Below are positions 1 through 6,154 of a stretch of DNA of 6,507 nt, in pieces. The DNA is from Candidatus Nomurabacteria bacterium (GTDB lineage Bacteria > Patescibacteriota > Minisyncoccia > Phycocordibacterales > PALSA-1337), in contig CALQZK010000027.1 of assembly GCA_943349555.1 (NCBI GenBank), positions 1 to 6,507 of the forward strand. Direction: 5' to 3'. Each line of letters begins with the position of its first letter. The first letter of the stretch is position 1. The translations under genes and the position numbers were made by a program. The notes under the pieces were generated by a model, which was not told the origin of the DNA, searched no databases, and worked only from the letters and a program-made list of their open reading frames with translations.

Positions 1-36
1 ACCTGCTACTATTTTACAAAAAACACAATTTTCCAT
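1..36 (-). CDS. HIT-family protein, N-terminal 12 residues only (runs off left edge)
   Basis: Reading leftward from the ATG at 36-34, the twelve codons give MENCVFCKIVAG. This is the typical opening of HIT (histidine triad) proteins of the Hint/PKCI branch, where a Cys-x-x-Cys-Lys-Ile-x-x-Gly segment starts the fold. Family members are small cytoplasmic nucleotide-binding hydrolases or transferases acting on nucleoside phosphoramidates and related dinucleotides. The catalytic His-x-His-x-His motif lies beyond the window, so activity cannot be judged. The start is supported by a well-formed promoter whose -10 element ends six bases before the ATG. There is no Shine-Dalgarno sequence. The tRNA-Ala gene lies just upstream on the same strand. 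The call rests on a short but characteristic peptide. Confidence 0.75.
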   Translation of the reverse strand, partial: MENCVFCKIVAG

Positions 37-42
37 ACGAAA

Positions 43-71
43 AATATATCAGATTTAGACAAAAATATCAA
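43..71 (-). promoter_or_regulatory. Promoter of the HIT-family gene
   Basis: On the minus strand there is a -35 element TTGATA (71-66), a 17-base spacer and a -10 element TATATT (48-43) preceded by TGA, the extended -10 form. Six bases separate the -10 from the ATG at 36, so the expected transcription start falls at or next to the A of the start codon. This predicts a leaderless mRNA. The -35 sequence and spacer length are the same as at the uvrA promoter. Confidence 0.65.
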
Positions 72-90
72 TTATTTAGCAAAAGGTTCG

Positions 91-123
91 AAAAATAAAA
101 TAGGTGAGCAACAGATACGTTGC
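91..123 (-). terminator. Possible weak terminator after tRNA-Ala
   Basis: On the minus strand downstream of the tRNA, a 5-bp stem (GCAAC with GTTGC, 123-119 and 112-108) closes a 6-base loop. A T-rich stretch follows a few bases later (101-91). The stem is short and the T-run is offset, so this is a weak candidate. It would separate tRNA transcription from the HIT gene, which has its own promoter. Confidence 0.3.
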
Positions 124-145
124 AAACATTAGTTATTTTTCACTG

Positions 146-218
146 TGGACCCTACAGGACTCGAACCTGCCACCCCCTCATTGCAAATGAGGTGCTCTAC
201 CAGATGAGCTAAGGGCCC
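146..218 (-). tRNA. tRNA-Ala, anticodon UGC
   Basis: The 73-base cloverleaf is complete: a 7-bp acceptor stem (GGGCCCT with AGGGTCC), a 4-bp D stem, a 5-bp anticodon stem (CCTCA with TGAGG) around the loop TTTGCAA, a 5-base variable loop and a 5-bp T stem with loop TTCGAGT. The anticodon is TGC, reading GCN alanine codons. The acceptor stem has the G3:U70 wobble pair, the main identity element recognised by alanyl-tRNA synthetase, which makes the assignment firm. The discriminator base is A. The next genomic bases are CAG, so the 3' CCA is not encoded and must be added after transcription. A promoter lies just upstream, and a HIT-family gene follows on the same strand. Confidence 0.97.
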
Positions 219-227
219 AATCAAAAG

Positions 228-256
228 ATAATATCGCTATTTCCATCGAAATGCAA
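228..256 (-). promoter_or_regulatory. Promoter of tRNA-Ala
   Basis: On the minus strand there is a -35 element TTGCAT (256-251), a 17-base spacer and a -10 element TATTAT (233-228). Nine bases separate the -10 from the first base of the mature tRNA at 218, which leaves only a very short 5' leader. The -35 is 30 bp from that of the rightward promoter, so the two are divergent. Confidence 0.6.
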
Positions 257-285
257 GCTGTATTTATTGGCATTATGTTAACCCC

Positions 286-314
286 TTGCTTTTTATAGAA
301 AGATGTGATATAAA
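286..314 (+). promoter_or_regulatory. Promoter of the exported-protein/lipoprotein pair
   Basis: A -35 element TTGCTT (286-291) and a -10 element TATAAA (309-314) are separated by 17 bases. The -10 is preceded by TGA, the extended form. The expected start near 321 gives a leader of roughly 58 bases before the ATG at 379. This contrasts with the leader-poor minus-strand genes. Confidence 0.55.
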
Positions 315-322
315 ATATATTA

Positions 323-337
323 GACGAATCCCTCGTC
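323..337 (+). other. Small hairpin in the predicted 5' leader
   Basis: GACGA (323-327) pairs perfectly with TCGTC (333-337) around a 5-base loop, at the start of the predicted transcript. No T-run follows; the next stretch is A-rich. It could stabilise the 5' end of the mRNA. With only 5 bp it may also be chance. Confidence 0.3.
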
Positions 338-378
338 ATATCAAAAAAACAAAAACCATCAACAGAAGATAGGTCAAA

Positions 379-774
379 ATGAGAAGAAAAATGATTGGTA
401 TTCTCGCACTCACGGGAATCCTCAGTAACACAGCCTCGGCAGGCTACACTTGCAAGGCAGCAATAACAACAAGTGCATTGACATGTGATACCAATAAGGT
501 CACAGTCGTCAAGATCCAACCACAGATAAAAATCACCAAAATCTATATCTGTGGGAGATGTCATAAAGAGTTTAATCACTCTTCGACAACACCCTTCTGT
601 ACTTCTTGCGCGGTACCAGAAGTAGAGAAAATCATCATCCACCCGCCACAACAGCCTCCACCAGTTCCCCGTCGTGGTTCAGTGTTTATGGATTTCGAAC
701 AACCTCAACGGACTTGGTCTAGAGAGTCCAGGACAGAAACCCGTACAAGGGAAAGGATCTGGAGTGAAAACTAA
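379..774 (+). CDS. Small exported protein with a zinc-ribbon-like cysteine pattern
   Basis: This is a 131-residue protein of unrecognised family. Residues 1-21 look like a Sec signal peptide: MRRK, then a hydrophobic stretch, ending in TASA, which suggests cleavage after Ala21. The mature part has a Cys pair at 58/61 (CGRC) and another at 74/77 (CTSC), spaced like a zinc ribbon, plus lone cysteines at 25 and 36. A proline-rich linker (about 89-98) leads to a tail rich in Arg, Thr, Ser and Glu. The start at 379 keeps the basic residues of the signal peptide; the in-frame Met at residue 5 would lose them. A weak AGGT lies 4 bases upstream. Its 3' end overlaps the lipoprotein gene by 11 bp, so the two are probably one operon and may work together at the cell surface. 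A metal-binding ribbon outside the cytoplasm would be unusual; disulfides are an alternative. I assign no function. Confidence 0.7.
   Translation: MRRKMIGILALTGILSNTASAGYTCKAAITTSALTCDTNKVTVVKIQPQIKITKIYICGRCHKEFNHSSTTPFCTSCAVPEVEKIIIHPPQQPPPVPRRGSVFMDFEQPQRTWSRESRTETRTRERIWSEN
752..757 (+). promoter_or_regulatory. Ribosome binding site that sets the lipoprotein start
   Basis: AAAGGA at 752-757 is a good Shine-Dalgarno match, placed 6 bases before the GTG at 764. It decides for this GTG over the upstream in-frame ATG at 674, which would put 30 polar residues in front of the lipoprotein signal sequence. Confidence 0.7.
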
Positions 775-1270
775 TCTTCTACTCTTGGCCATGGTAACTA
801 TGATTCTCTCCGGCTGTGCCACGGCCAGCCGGGGATTCAAATCCGGAGCTACCCAGATTTCATCCGACCCTTTTGGGGCAGATGTCTTCTTGGAAAATCA
901 ATATGTGGGAAAGACACCAGTGATGGTAAGAATGTCTCCAAGGCATGATATTCCCATAACAATCCAGAAAGATGGTTATCAGCCTATCAGGCTGGTCAGT
1001 ACAGCTCGTGTGGACACGGGCGGGAGAATAGCGATGGTAGCCAATGCAGGAGGTATTGTCTTTCCACCAGCATTACTAGTGACCTATGGGGTCGACTATC
1101 TGACAGGAGCATACAAAGCACATCCGCCGGAAATCAATGCCAAGTTGTCTCCGGTAGAGAGAAACGAGCGGGTGTACTGGAGGGAAAAATACCAGCCTCC
1201 TTCACCACCGCAACTGTCCCGAGAATATGAGTTCTGGCAAAGAACTCAAGAATGGGAAGAGTGGAGATGA
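764..1270 (+). CDS. PEGA-domain lipoprotein
   Basis: This is a 168-residue predicted lipoprotein. With the GTG start, the N-terminus is a short basic-hydrophobic signal ending in a lipobox, LSGC, with the modified cysteine at residue 18. Residues about 30-75 match the PEGA domain: a Ser-Asp-Pro-x-Gly-Ala-x-Val strand, a Val-Gly-Lys-Thr-Pro turn (48-52) and an Ile-x-Lys-Asp-Gly-Tyr end (67-72). PEGA domains are small beta-rich modules of surface proteins, often near cell-wall or carbohydrate-related functions. A Gly- and hydrophobic-rich segment (about 87-117) is followed by a Pro-, Glu- and Trp-rich tail. The layout resembles PEGA lipoproteins of diderm bacteria. In a one-membrane cell it would be anchored outside the cytoplasmic membrane. 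It overlaps the upstream exported-protein gene by 11 bp. Hand-counted GC over 781-1260 is about 50%, above the minus-strand genes. The exact role is unknown. Confidence 0.85.
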   Translation: MKTNLLLLAMVTMILSGCATASRGFKSGATQISSDPFGADVFLENQYVGKTPVMVRMSPRHDIPITIQKDGYQPIRLVSTARVDTGGRIAMVANAGGIVFPPALLVTYGVDYLTGAYKAHPPEINAKLSPVERNERVYWREKYQPPSPPQLSREYEFWQRTQEWEEWR

Positions 1271-1288
1271 TTCATTTCCACTCACCGT

Positions 1289-1332
1289 CCTCCTCTCCTA
1301 CCCTTTGGGTACGGGAGGAGGATTTTTATTTT
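1289..1332 (+). terminator. Rho-independent terminator of the rightward pair
   Basis: A 15-bp stem (1289-1303 with 1307-1321) closes on a TTT loop, with one mismatch and one G:U pair, and is followed by ATTTTTATTTT. It starts 18 bases after the lipoprotein stop codon. The opposite strand has no T-run after the hairpin, so it should act mainly on rightward transcripts. The ddl-like gene, converging from the right, ends at 1337. Confidence 0.88.
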
Positions 1333-1336
1333 CATA

Positions 1337-2254
1337 TTATCTTCTACTCAAAGCTAGTTGCAGAACATGATGAAAAAAATGAGAAAGAGAAGCGCCGACA
1401 TCTGCCAGAGCCTTGGAAAGGCTGTCTTCATCGGAAAGCTTAGGCAAGCTATTGGCTTCCAAAACAAAAATCCCTCTCTTTGGATTAACTATGAAATCAA
1501 CACTGGAATAATGTCTCAAACCTAGAGACCGATGGACTTTTTTGGCAAGCTTCTCTACTTCAAATTTCTCTTCATCACTAAATCTATGGGAGTCTGACAC
1601 TGGTAATGTATATATGGGAACTTCTCTATAACCATCGATGACTCCGACTGAAACCTCAATACCAGGAATAAATTCCTCTACGATAACGACATCACTATAT
1701 TCAAATGCTTTATTTATCAATTCCCCAAATGAAGTAAAATCCTTGACAATATAAGTCTCTGCGGAAAAAGCTGGCTTGACGACCAATGGCAAAGGGAAAG
1801 ATCTAAATAAAGAAATCAGCTTCTCCGTCGTCAATTTCTCACTTTTATCTACAATCTTATATTGGGGATTTTTTATCTTTTCTCTCTTAAAAATTTCTTT
1901 AGTCAGAGATTTATTCATTCCAAGAGCTGAAGAAAAAGATCCAGAACCAGTAAAAGGAATTCCGTGTAGTTCTAGGATATGTTGAACTTTACCATCTTCT
2001 CCATAATGTCCGTGCAGAGCATTGAAGATTACGTCAACTCTGGAAATTGCCTGAGTAGGTGAGACAGGAATTCCATGTCTATGCCATATACCATCGCGGG
2101 AAATGAAAATATCCTGCACTTCGTAAATAGTGCCACCTGTCTCATTGTAGATGTCGCTTGAAATATGCTTCATAGCCGTCTCTCCTGTTTTCAGAGAAGC
2201 GTCATGTTCTCGACTCGGTCCTCCTCGGAGAACTCCGACATGTATTTTATGCAT
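1337..2254 (-). CDS. D-alanine-D-alanine ligase-like ATP-grasp protein, active site altered
   Basis: This 305-residue protein belongs to the Ddl family, whose enzymes join two D-alanines with ATP for peptidoglycan precursors. Conserved N-terminal features are GGPSREH at 11-17 and a long ALHGHYGEDG block from 79, followed by GSG and LGMNK. Later come the ATP-grasp Lys160-Pro161, Glu193-Glu194, Glu200, and the metal ligands Asp253, Glu266 and Asn268. Several key parts are missing. The glycine-rich GSSVG-type loop after Lys-Pro reads AFSAETY (162-168). The segment around 220-223 lacks roughly 20 residues, which in the family include the Tyr-x-Ala-Lys-Tyr loop. The Arg two residues before the metal Asp is Ser251. 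The Pro-Gly after the metal Asn is Pro-Lys (271-272). It may be a poor or inactive ligase, or an ATP-grasp enzyme with another substrate. No frameshift is seen, and the frame is clean throughout. It starts 15 bp after uvrC and has its own extended -10 promoter. Confidence 0.85.
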   Translation of the reverse strand: MHKIHVGVLRGGPSREHDASLKTGETAMKHISSDIYNETGGTIYEVQDIFISRDGIWHRHGIPVSPTQAISRVDVIFNALHGHYGEDGKVQHILELHGIPFTGSGSFSSALGMNKSLTKEIFKREKIKNPQYKIVDKSEKLTTEKLISLFRSFPLPLVVKPAFSAETYIVKDFTSFGELINKAFEYSDVVIVEEFIPGIEVSVGVIDGYREVPIYTLPVSDSHRFSDEEKFEVEKLAKKVHRSLGLRHYSSVDFIVNPKRGIFVLEANSLPKLSDEDSLSKALADVGASLSHFFHHVLQLALSRR

Positions 2255-2260
2255 GTCTTT

Positions 2261-2269
2261 ATTATACCA
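2261..2269 (-). promoter_or_regulatory. Extended -10 promoter of the ddl-like gene
   Basis: The minus strand reads TGGTATAAT (2269-2261), a perfect extended -10 element. It begins directly after the TAG stop codon of uvrC. No convincing -35 lies 17 bases upstream, as is usual for extended -10 promoters. Six bases (AAAGAC) separate it from the ATG, so the expected transcription start is the A of the start codon and the mRNA would be leaderless. No good Shine-Dalgarno is present for translation from a uvrC read-through transcript. Confidence 0.6.
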
Positions 2270-3514
2270 CTATCGCAGTCCGAGGAAATTCCTTTTACGG
2301 AGATTCTTATGATAGGCGATGGCAAAGCGATGAGCTTCGGCATTAGCTTTGAGAATAGCATCTTTATGTGCCAATATAATTTTTTCATCACCAAGCATAT
2401 GATCTGCTTTATGGGCATCATTTTTTACAACAGAGACTATGGGTATATTCTTTAGTATATCTTTGGCAATACTTTTAGCAGCATTTAATTGCCCCAATCC
2501 TCCATCGATGACAATCAGGTCGGGCATAGCCCATTCTGCATGAGCAAAGCGGCGCACTAGGACCTCCTTCAATCCCGCCGTATCATCATTAACCTCCTTT
2601 GATATTTTAAATTTCCTGTATTGCGATTTTTCCGCCTCTCCATTGTAGAAAACAATCATCACTCCTACTTTATTCTTTCCAGACATGTGAGCAATGTCAT
2701 AGGATTCAATACGGAATCCACCAGCCAGACCATTTTCTCCCTCTGAATTTTCTTTTTTTATCAAAGCCACATCTTGTATGTGCATCAGAGCATAGAGAGT
2801 TTTCTTGACCGCATCAGCTTTTTCAAATTCCCTTTCTTTGGCATATTCCTTCATTTCTTTTTCCAGCATGTGCATCAATTCATTCTTTTTACCCTGGAAA
2901 AATAAAGTTAAATTGCGAATAGTTTTCAGATATTCTTTTTTTGCTTCGGGAGAGGAAGTATCCGGTGACAGTCCGATGGAACGGTAAAAAGACTCTTGAT
3001 ATGGAATGATAGACTTGGCGTCGCGGAAAGGAAATATTTTGCGAATAATGCGAAGCGCCTCTCTCAAAAGAGAATTCTGTGTATATGGTCCGAAATGTTC
3101 CCTTATTTTAAACTTTCTCAATTCTTCCGTAATTATTTCCAAAGTTCTTCCCCTGACAACTATAACTCTAGGAAATTCTTCATCTGTAATAACGACATAA
3201 TTCCAGCTTTTATTATCCTTTTCTTTGGTATTGAAATGCGGCTGGTGCTCTTTAATGAGATTGCTTTCCAGGATAATAGCTTCCAGGACAGAGTCAGTTT
3301 CCTGATGGTCAATACCAGTTGCCTGCGCCATCATGTCCACAAGCAGAAGTCCGCGGGTCTCTATCAGATCATTGGCAAAATAGCTCCTGACTCTGTCACG
3401 CAGAGAGGTTGCCCTTCCTATATATAGAATCTTTCCTTCAGAATTTTTAAATAAATAGACTCCTGGATTGTCGGGAAGGCTTTTGATTTTATTTTTATAA
3501 TCATTTATCGGCAT
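2270..3514 (-). CDS. uvrC: UvrC-like excinuclease subunit, short form without Fe-S cysteines or HhH domain
   Basis: UvrC makes the two incisions around a DNA lesion after UvrB has been loaded. This version has 414 residues against about 600 in the usual protein. Residues about 14-95 are the GIY-YIG nuclease: GVY at 18-20, YIG at 31-33, Arg39 and catalytic Glu83. A UVR (UvrB-interacting) motif lies at about 211-245. The RNase H-like nuclease follows with its Asp-Asp-His triad: Asp273, Asp337 (in IDGGLGQL) and His395. The protein ends at residue 414, just after this domain, so the usual C-terminal tandem helix-hairpin-helix DNA-binding domain is absent. The four cysteines of the family's Fe-S cluster align with Ser168, Ser175, Ser183 and Ser187, and the whole protein has no cysteine. 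Its start overlaps the uvrA end by 14 bp, which suggests translational coupling; there is only a weak AAAGAG before the ATG. Both nuclease centres look intact. Confidence 0.93.
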   Translation of the reverse strand: MPINDYKNKIKSLPDNPGVYLFKNSEGKILYIGRATSLRDRVRSYFANDLIETRGLLLVDMMAQATGIDHQETDSVLEAIILESNLIKEHQPHFNTKEKDNKSWNYVVITDEEFPRVIVVRGRTLEIITEELRKFKIREHFGPYTQNSLLREALRIIRKIFPFRDAKSIIPYQESFYRSIGLSPDTSSPEAKKEYLKTIRNLTLFFQGKKNELMHMLEKEMKEYAKEREFEKADAVKKTLYALMHIQDVALIKKENSEGENGLAGGFRIESYDIAHMSGKNKVGVMIVFYNGEAEKSQYRKFKISKEVNDDTAGLKEVLVRRFAHAEWAMPDLIVIDGGLGQLNAAKSIAKDILKNIPIVSVVKNDAHKADHMLGDEKIILAHKDAILKANAEAHRFAIAYHKNLRKRNFLGLR

Positions 3515-6116
3515 CTCTTTTTAAGACTTTTTTTAAATATTGTCCGGTATAGGACTTATCATTTTTTGCTACATCTTCTGGCGTACCTTTTGCCACTAGC
3601 TTGCCCCCTCGGTGTCCGCCATCTGGACCGATGTCTATTATGTAATCGGAGGATTTTATCAAGTCGAGATTGTGTTCGATGACCACAACAGTATTCCCTT
3701 TATCTACAAGATGCTGGAGAATTTCTATCAATTTCTTAACATCTTCATAATGAAGCCCGACAGTAGGCTCATCAAGCAAGTAAATAGTCTTCTGTAAATG
3801 CGCGCGGTACAGCTCCGAAGAAATTTTCACTCTCTGCGCTTCTCCACCGGACAATGTCGTAGCTGATTGTCCAACCTGCAGATAACCAAGCCCGACCTGC
3901 TGGAGAGTCTCCAAACGATCGCTGACCGCCGGAATATCCGCGAAGAATTTCATGGCCTCTTCCACAGTCATATGCAAAATTTCATGGACATTCTTTCCCT
4001 TATATCTTATTTCCAATGTCTCCTTCATAAATCTTTTGCCTCCGCAAACTTCGCAGGGGACATAAACAGTTGGAAGGAAATGCATTTCCACGGCGATCTC
4101 GCCATTTCCCTCACAGGCTTCACATCTTCCACCTTTAACATTAAATGAGAATCTTCCAGGACCCCAGCCTCTAGTGCGTGCTTCCGGAGACGCTGCAAAA
4201 AGATCTCGGATATGCTGCCAGGCACCCGTATATGTTGCCGGATTAGATCGAGGTGTACGACCTATAGCGGACTGATCGATGAGGATAACTCGACTGATAT
4301 ATTCACTGCCGCTGAAGCTCTCACAGTTAAAGACTTCTGCTGTGCGATGTCGTCTCTCCAGCCTGGCTTGCAGATTTTTATACACAATTTCATACATAAA
4401 GGATGATTTTCCAGAGCCAGACACGCCCGTGACAACATTGAAGCAACCCAAGGAAATATCCGCATTCATATCTTTGATATTGAATACATTTCCTCCCCTG
4501 ATCATTATTTTTCCTTTCGGCTCTCGGCGAACTTTCGGCACCTCCACCTTCTTTTCTCCGCGTAGATAAGCCAGGGTCAAAGAACCAGAATCATTTTTCT
4601 TGGCGGTCAAGAGATCATCAAGATAGCCGGAGACCACAACTTCTCCTCCATGTACTCCGGCTCCAGGACCGATGTCGATAATATAGTCAGAGGAAAACAT
4701 CGTATCCTCATCATGTTCCACGACTATAATAGTATTGCCGAGGTCGCGAAGTTCTATCAGGGTTTTTATCAGCCTATCATTGTCCCTTTGGTGTAGGCCA
4801 ATCGTCGGCTCGTCTAGGACATACAGTGCTCCCACAAGTCCAGAACCAAGTTGCGAAGCCAGTCTTATGCGCTGTGCTTCTCCACCAGAGAGAGTGTGCG
4901 CTCGGCGGTCGAGGGTCAGATATTCAATACCGACATTCATCATAAACTGCAGGCGGGATTCTATCTCCTTCAATATGACTTTGGCAATTTCTTTTTCCGT
5001 CTCTGTCAGCTTTATTTCTTCGAAATATTTGACAGCCTGCTCGATGGACAAAGTTGTAACATTGACGATATTTTTGGCATCGACCATGACATGCAGAGCT
5101 TCAGGGCGCAAACGATCTCCTTTACATTCCGGACAAGTTTCATTTGTAAAAAATTCCCTGGTACCCAAGCCGTTGCAGGCCGTACAAGCTCCATAGGGGG
5201 AATTGAAGGAGAAAAGGCGAGGCTCAATCTCTGGATATGAGAAACCGTCATAAGGGCACATGAACTTTGTGGACATCAATTTTTCCTCATCTGGAAATTG
5301 GATTTTTATCAGCCCCTGAGCTTCCTCTATCGCTTTCTCCAGTGCCTCCGACAATCTCTCGACTGCATTCTCTCTCTGCTTATTCTTATCCTTCAAATTT
5401 GGCTTGAATTCCGAAAGAAAAATTTCATCAACCAAAACATCAATATCATGCTTCTTATTCTTATCAAGCAATATCTGCTCGCGCAACTTCATGACCTTTC
5501 CATCGATCTTTACTCTGTCATAGCCTTTACCAAGAAGATCATAGAGAAGCTGATAATATTCGCCTTTTCTGCCGACGACTATAGGAGCATAAATGAAAAC
5601 TTTTTCTGCACCTATCTCAACACCCATTACTTTTTTTCCACCTTTATTATGATCCGTAACCTGTTTAATGATAGTCTCAAGAATCTCCTCTTTAGAAATT
5701 CGGTGGATCTCCCTATTGCAGACAAGGCAGTGCGGCTTACCAACTCGCGCAAAAAGGATGCGCAGATAGTCATAAATTTCTGTTATGGTGGCAACGGTAG
5801 AGCGGGGATTATTGGAGCGGGATTTTTGATCAATGGAAATTGCCGGTGAAAGTCCGATGATTTCATCCACGTCTGGCTTTTGCATCTGACGCAAGAATTG
5901 GCGGGCATATGAGGAAAGGGATTCCACGTATCGCCTCTGTCCTTCAGCAAATATCGTATCAAAAGCAAGAGAAGACTTGCCGGAACCAGAAAGTCCCGTA
6001 ATTGCCACCATCTTATTGCGAGGCATCGATACAGTTATGTTTTTTAAATTATGTGTACGCGCGCCTTTTACTATTATAAGATCGCTGTTCTTCTCATTTG
6101 CTTTGCCTTTTGACAT
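3501..6116 (-). CDS. uvrA: UvrA excinuclease ATPase subunit, short form
   Basis: UvrA is the dimeric ABC-type ATPase that finds DNA damage and loads UvrB in nucleotide excision repair. Both ATPase halves are complete: Walker A at 41-49 and 564-572, signature LSGGEAQ at 409-415 and 755-761, and Walker B plus Asp-Glu-Pro at 431-437 and 778-784. The UvrB-binding region (about 130-260) is present. The C-terminal zinc finger is intact (Cys665, 668, 688, 691), as are Cys130/133 and Cys328/331. The first zinc finger reads Cys287-x-x-Asp290 with Cys311/Cys314, so one usual Cys is Asp. Only nine residues lie between the Gly-Leu-Gly after Cys314 and the next Cys pair, where ordinary UvrA carries the roughly 100-residue insertion domain. 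This explains the length of 871 against about 940. The start at 6116 has a promoter just upstream and no Shine-Dalgarno. uvrC follows with a 14-bp overlap. Confidence 0.97.
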   Translation of the reverse strand: MSKGKANEKNSDLIIVKGARTHNLKNITVSMPRNKMVAITGLSGSGKSSLAFDTIFAEGQRRYVESLSSYARQFLRQMQKPDVDEIIGLSPAISIDQKSRSNNPRSTVATITEIYDYLRILFARVGKPHCLVCNREIHRISKEEILETIIKQVTDHNKGGKKVMGVEIGAEKVFIYAPIVVGRKGEYYQLLYDLLGKGYDRVKIDGKVMKLREQILLDKNKKHDIDVLVDEIFLSEFKPNLKDKNKQRENAVERLSEALEKAIEEAQGLIKIQFPDEEKLMSTKFMCPYDGFSYPEIEPRLFSFNSPYGACTACNGLGTREFFTNETCPECKGDRLRPEALHVMVDAKNIVNVTTLSIEQAVKYFEEIKLTETEKEIAKVILKEIESRLQFMMNVGIEYLTLDRRAHTLSGGEAQRIRLASQLGSGLVGALYVLDEPTIGLHQRDNDRLIKTLIELRDLGNTIIVVEHDEDTMFSSDYIIDIGPGAGVHGGEVVVSGYLDDLLTAKKNDSGSLTLAYLRGEKKVEVPKVRREPKGKIMIRGGNVFNIKDMNADISLGCFNVVTGVSGSGKSSFMYEIVYKNLQARLERRHRTAEVFNCESFSGSEYISRVILIDQSAIGRTPRSNPATYTGAWQHIRDLFAASPEARTRGWGPGRFSFNVKGGRCEACEGNGEIAVEMHFLPTVYVPCEVCGGKRFMKETLEIRYKGKNVHEILHMTVEEAMKFFADIPAVSDRLETLQQVGLGYLQVGQSATTLSGGEAQRVKISSELYRAHLQKTIYLLDEPTVGLHYEDVKKLIEILQHLVDKGNTVVVIEHNLDLIKSSDYIIDIGPDGGHRGGKLVAKGTPEDVAKNDKSYTGQYLKKVLKRDADK

Positions 6117-6125
6117 ATGGCGCGC

Positions 6126-6154
6126 ACTATATCACATTTTCCAGCTTATATCAA
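6126..6154 (-). promoter_or_regulatory. Promoter of uvrA-uvrC
   Basis: On the minus strand there is a -35 element TTGATA (6154-6149), a 17-base spacer and a -10 element TATAGT (6131-6126). Nine bases remain before the ATG at 6116, predicting a leader of only about 3-4 bases. No Shine-Dalgarno is present. I see no convincing LexA-type operator. The promoter fills most of the 42-bp gap after the response-regulator gene, so uvrA can be expressed apart from that gene. Confidence 0.6.

Noticed and set aside
1..132. An open plus-strand frame from the window edge to a TAG at 130-132
   Set aside because: 43 codons without a stop can arise by chance in such AT-rich DNA. It overlaps the HIT-gene start and promoter on the other strand, which have much stronger support.
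178..651. A 157-codon open frame on the minus strand
   Set aside because: It runs into the tRNA gene and lies opposite the exported-protein gene. Its translation is an unnatural mix rich in Cys, Asp and Phe, and it has no start signal.
674..763. An upstream ATG extending the lipoprotein by 30 residues
   Set aside because: It would bury the lipoprotein signal sequence behind a polar stretch and lacks a ribosome binding site. The GTG at 764 has AAAGGA at the right distance.
1289..1321. The hairpin as a two-way terminator also serving the ddl-like gene
   Set aside because: On the minus strand the bases after the hairpin are ACGGTGAG with no T-run, so termination of the leftward transcript is not supported.
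1252..1443. A 63-codon plus-strand frame spanning the terminator
   Set aside because: It covers the lipoprotein stop and the terminator hairpin and runs antisense into the ddl-like gene. It has no start signal of its own.
5298..5849. Long plus-strand open frames opposite uvrA and uvrC
   Set aside because: They are antisense shadows of strongly conserved genes and show no family motifs or start signals.
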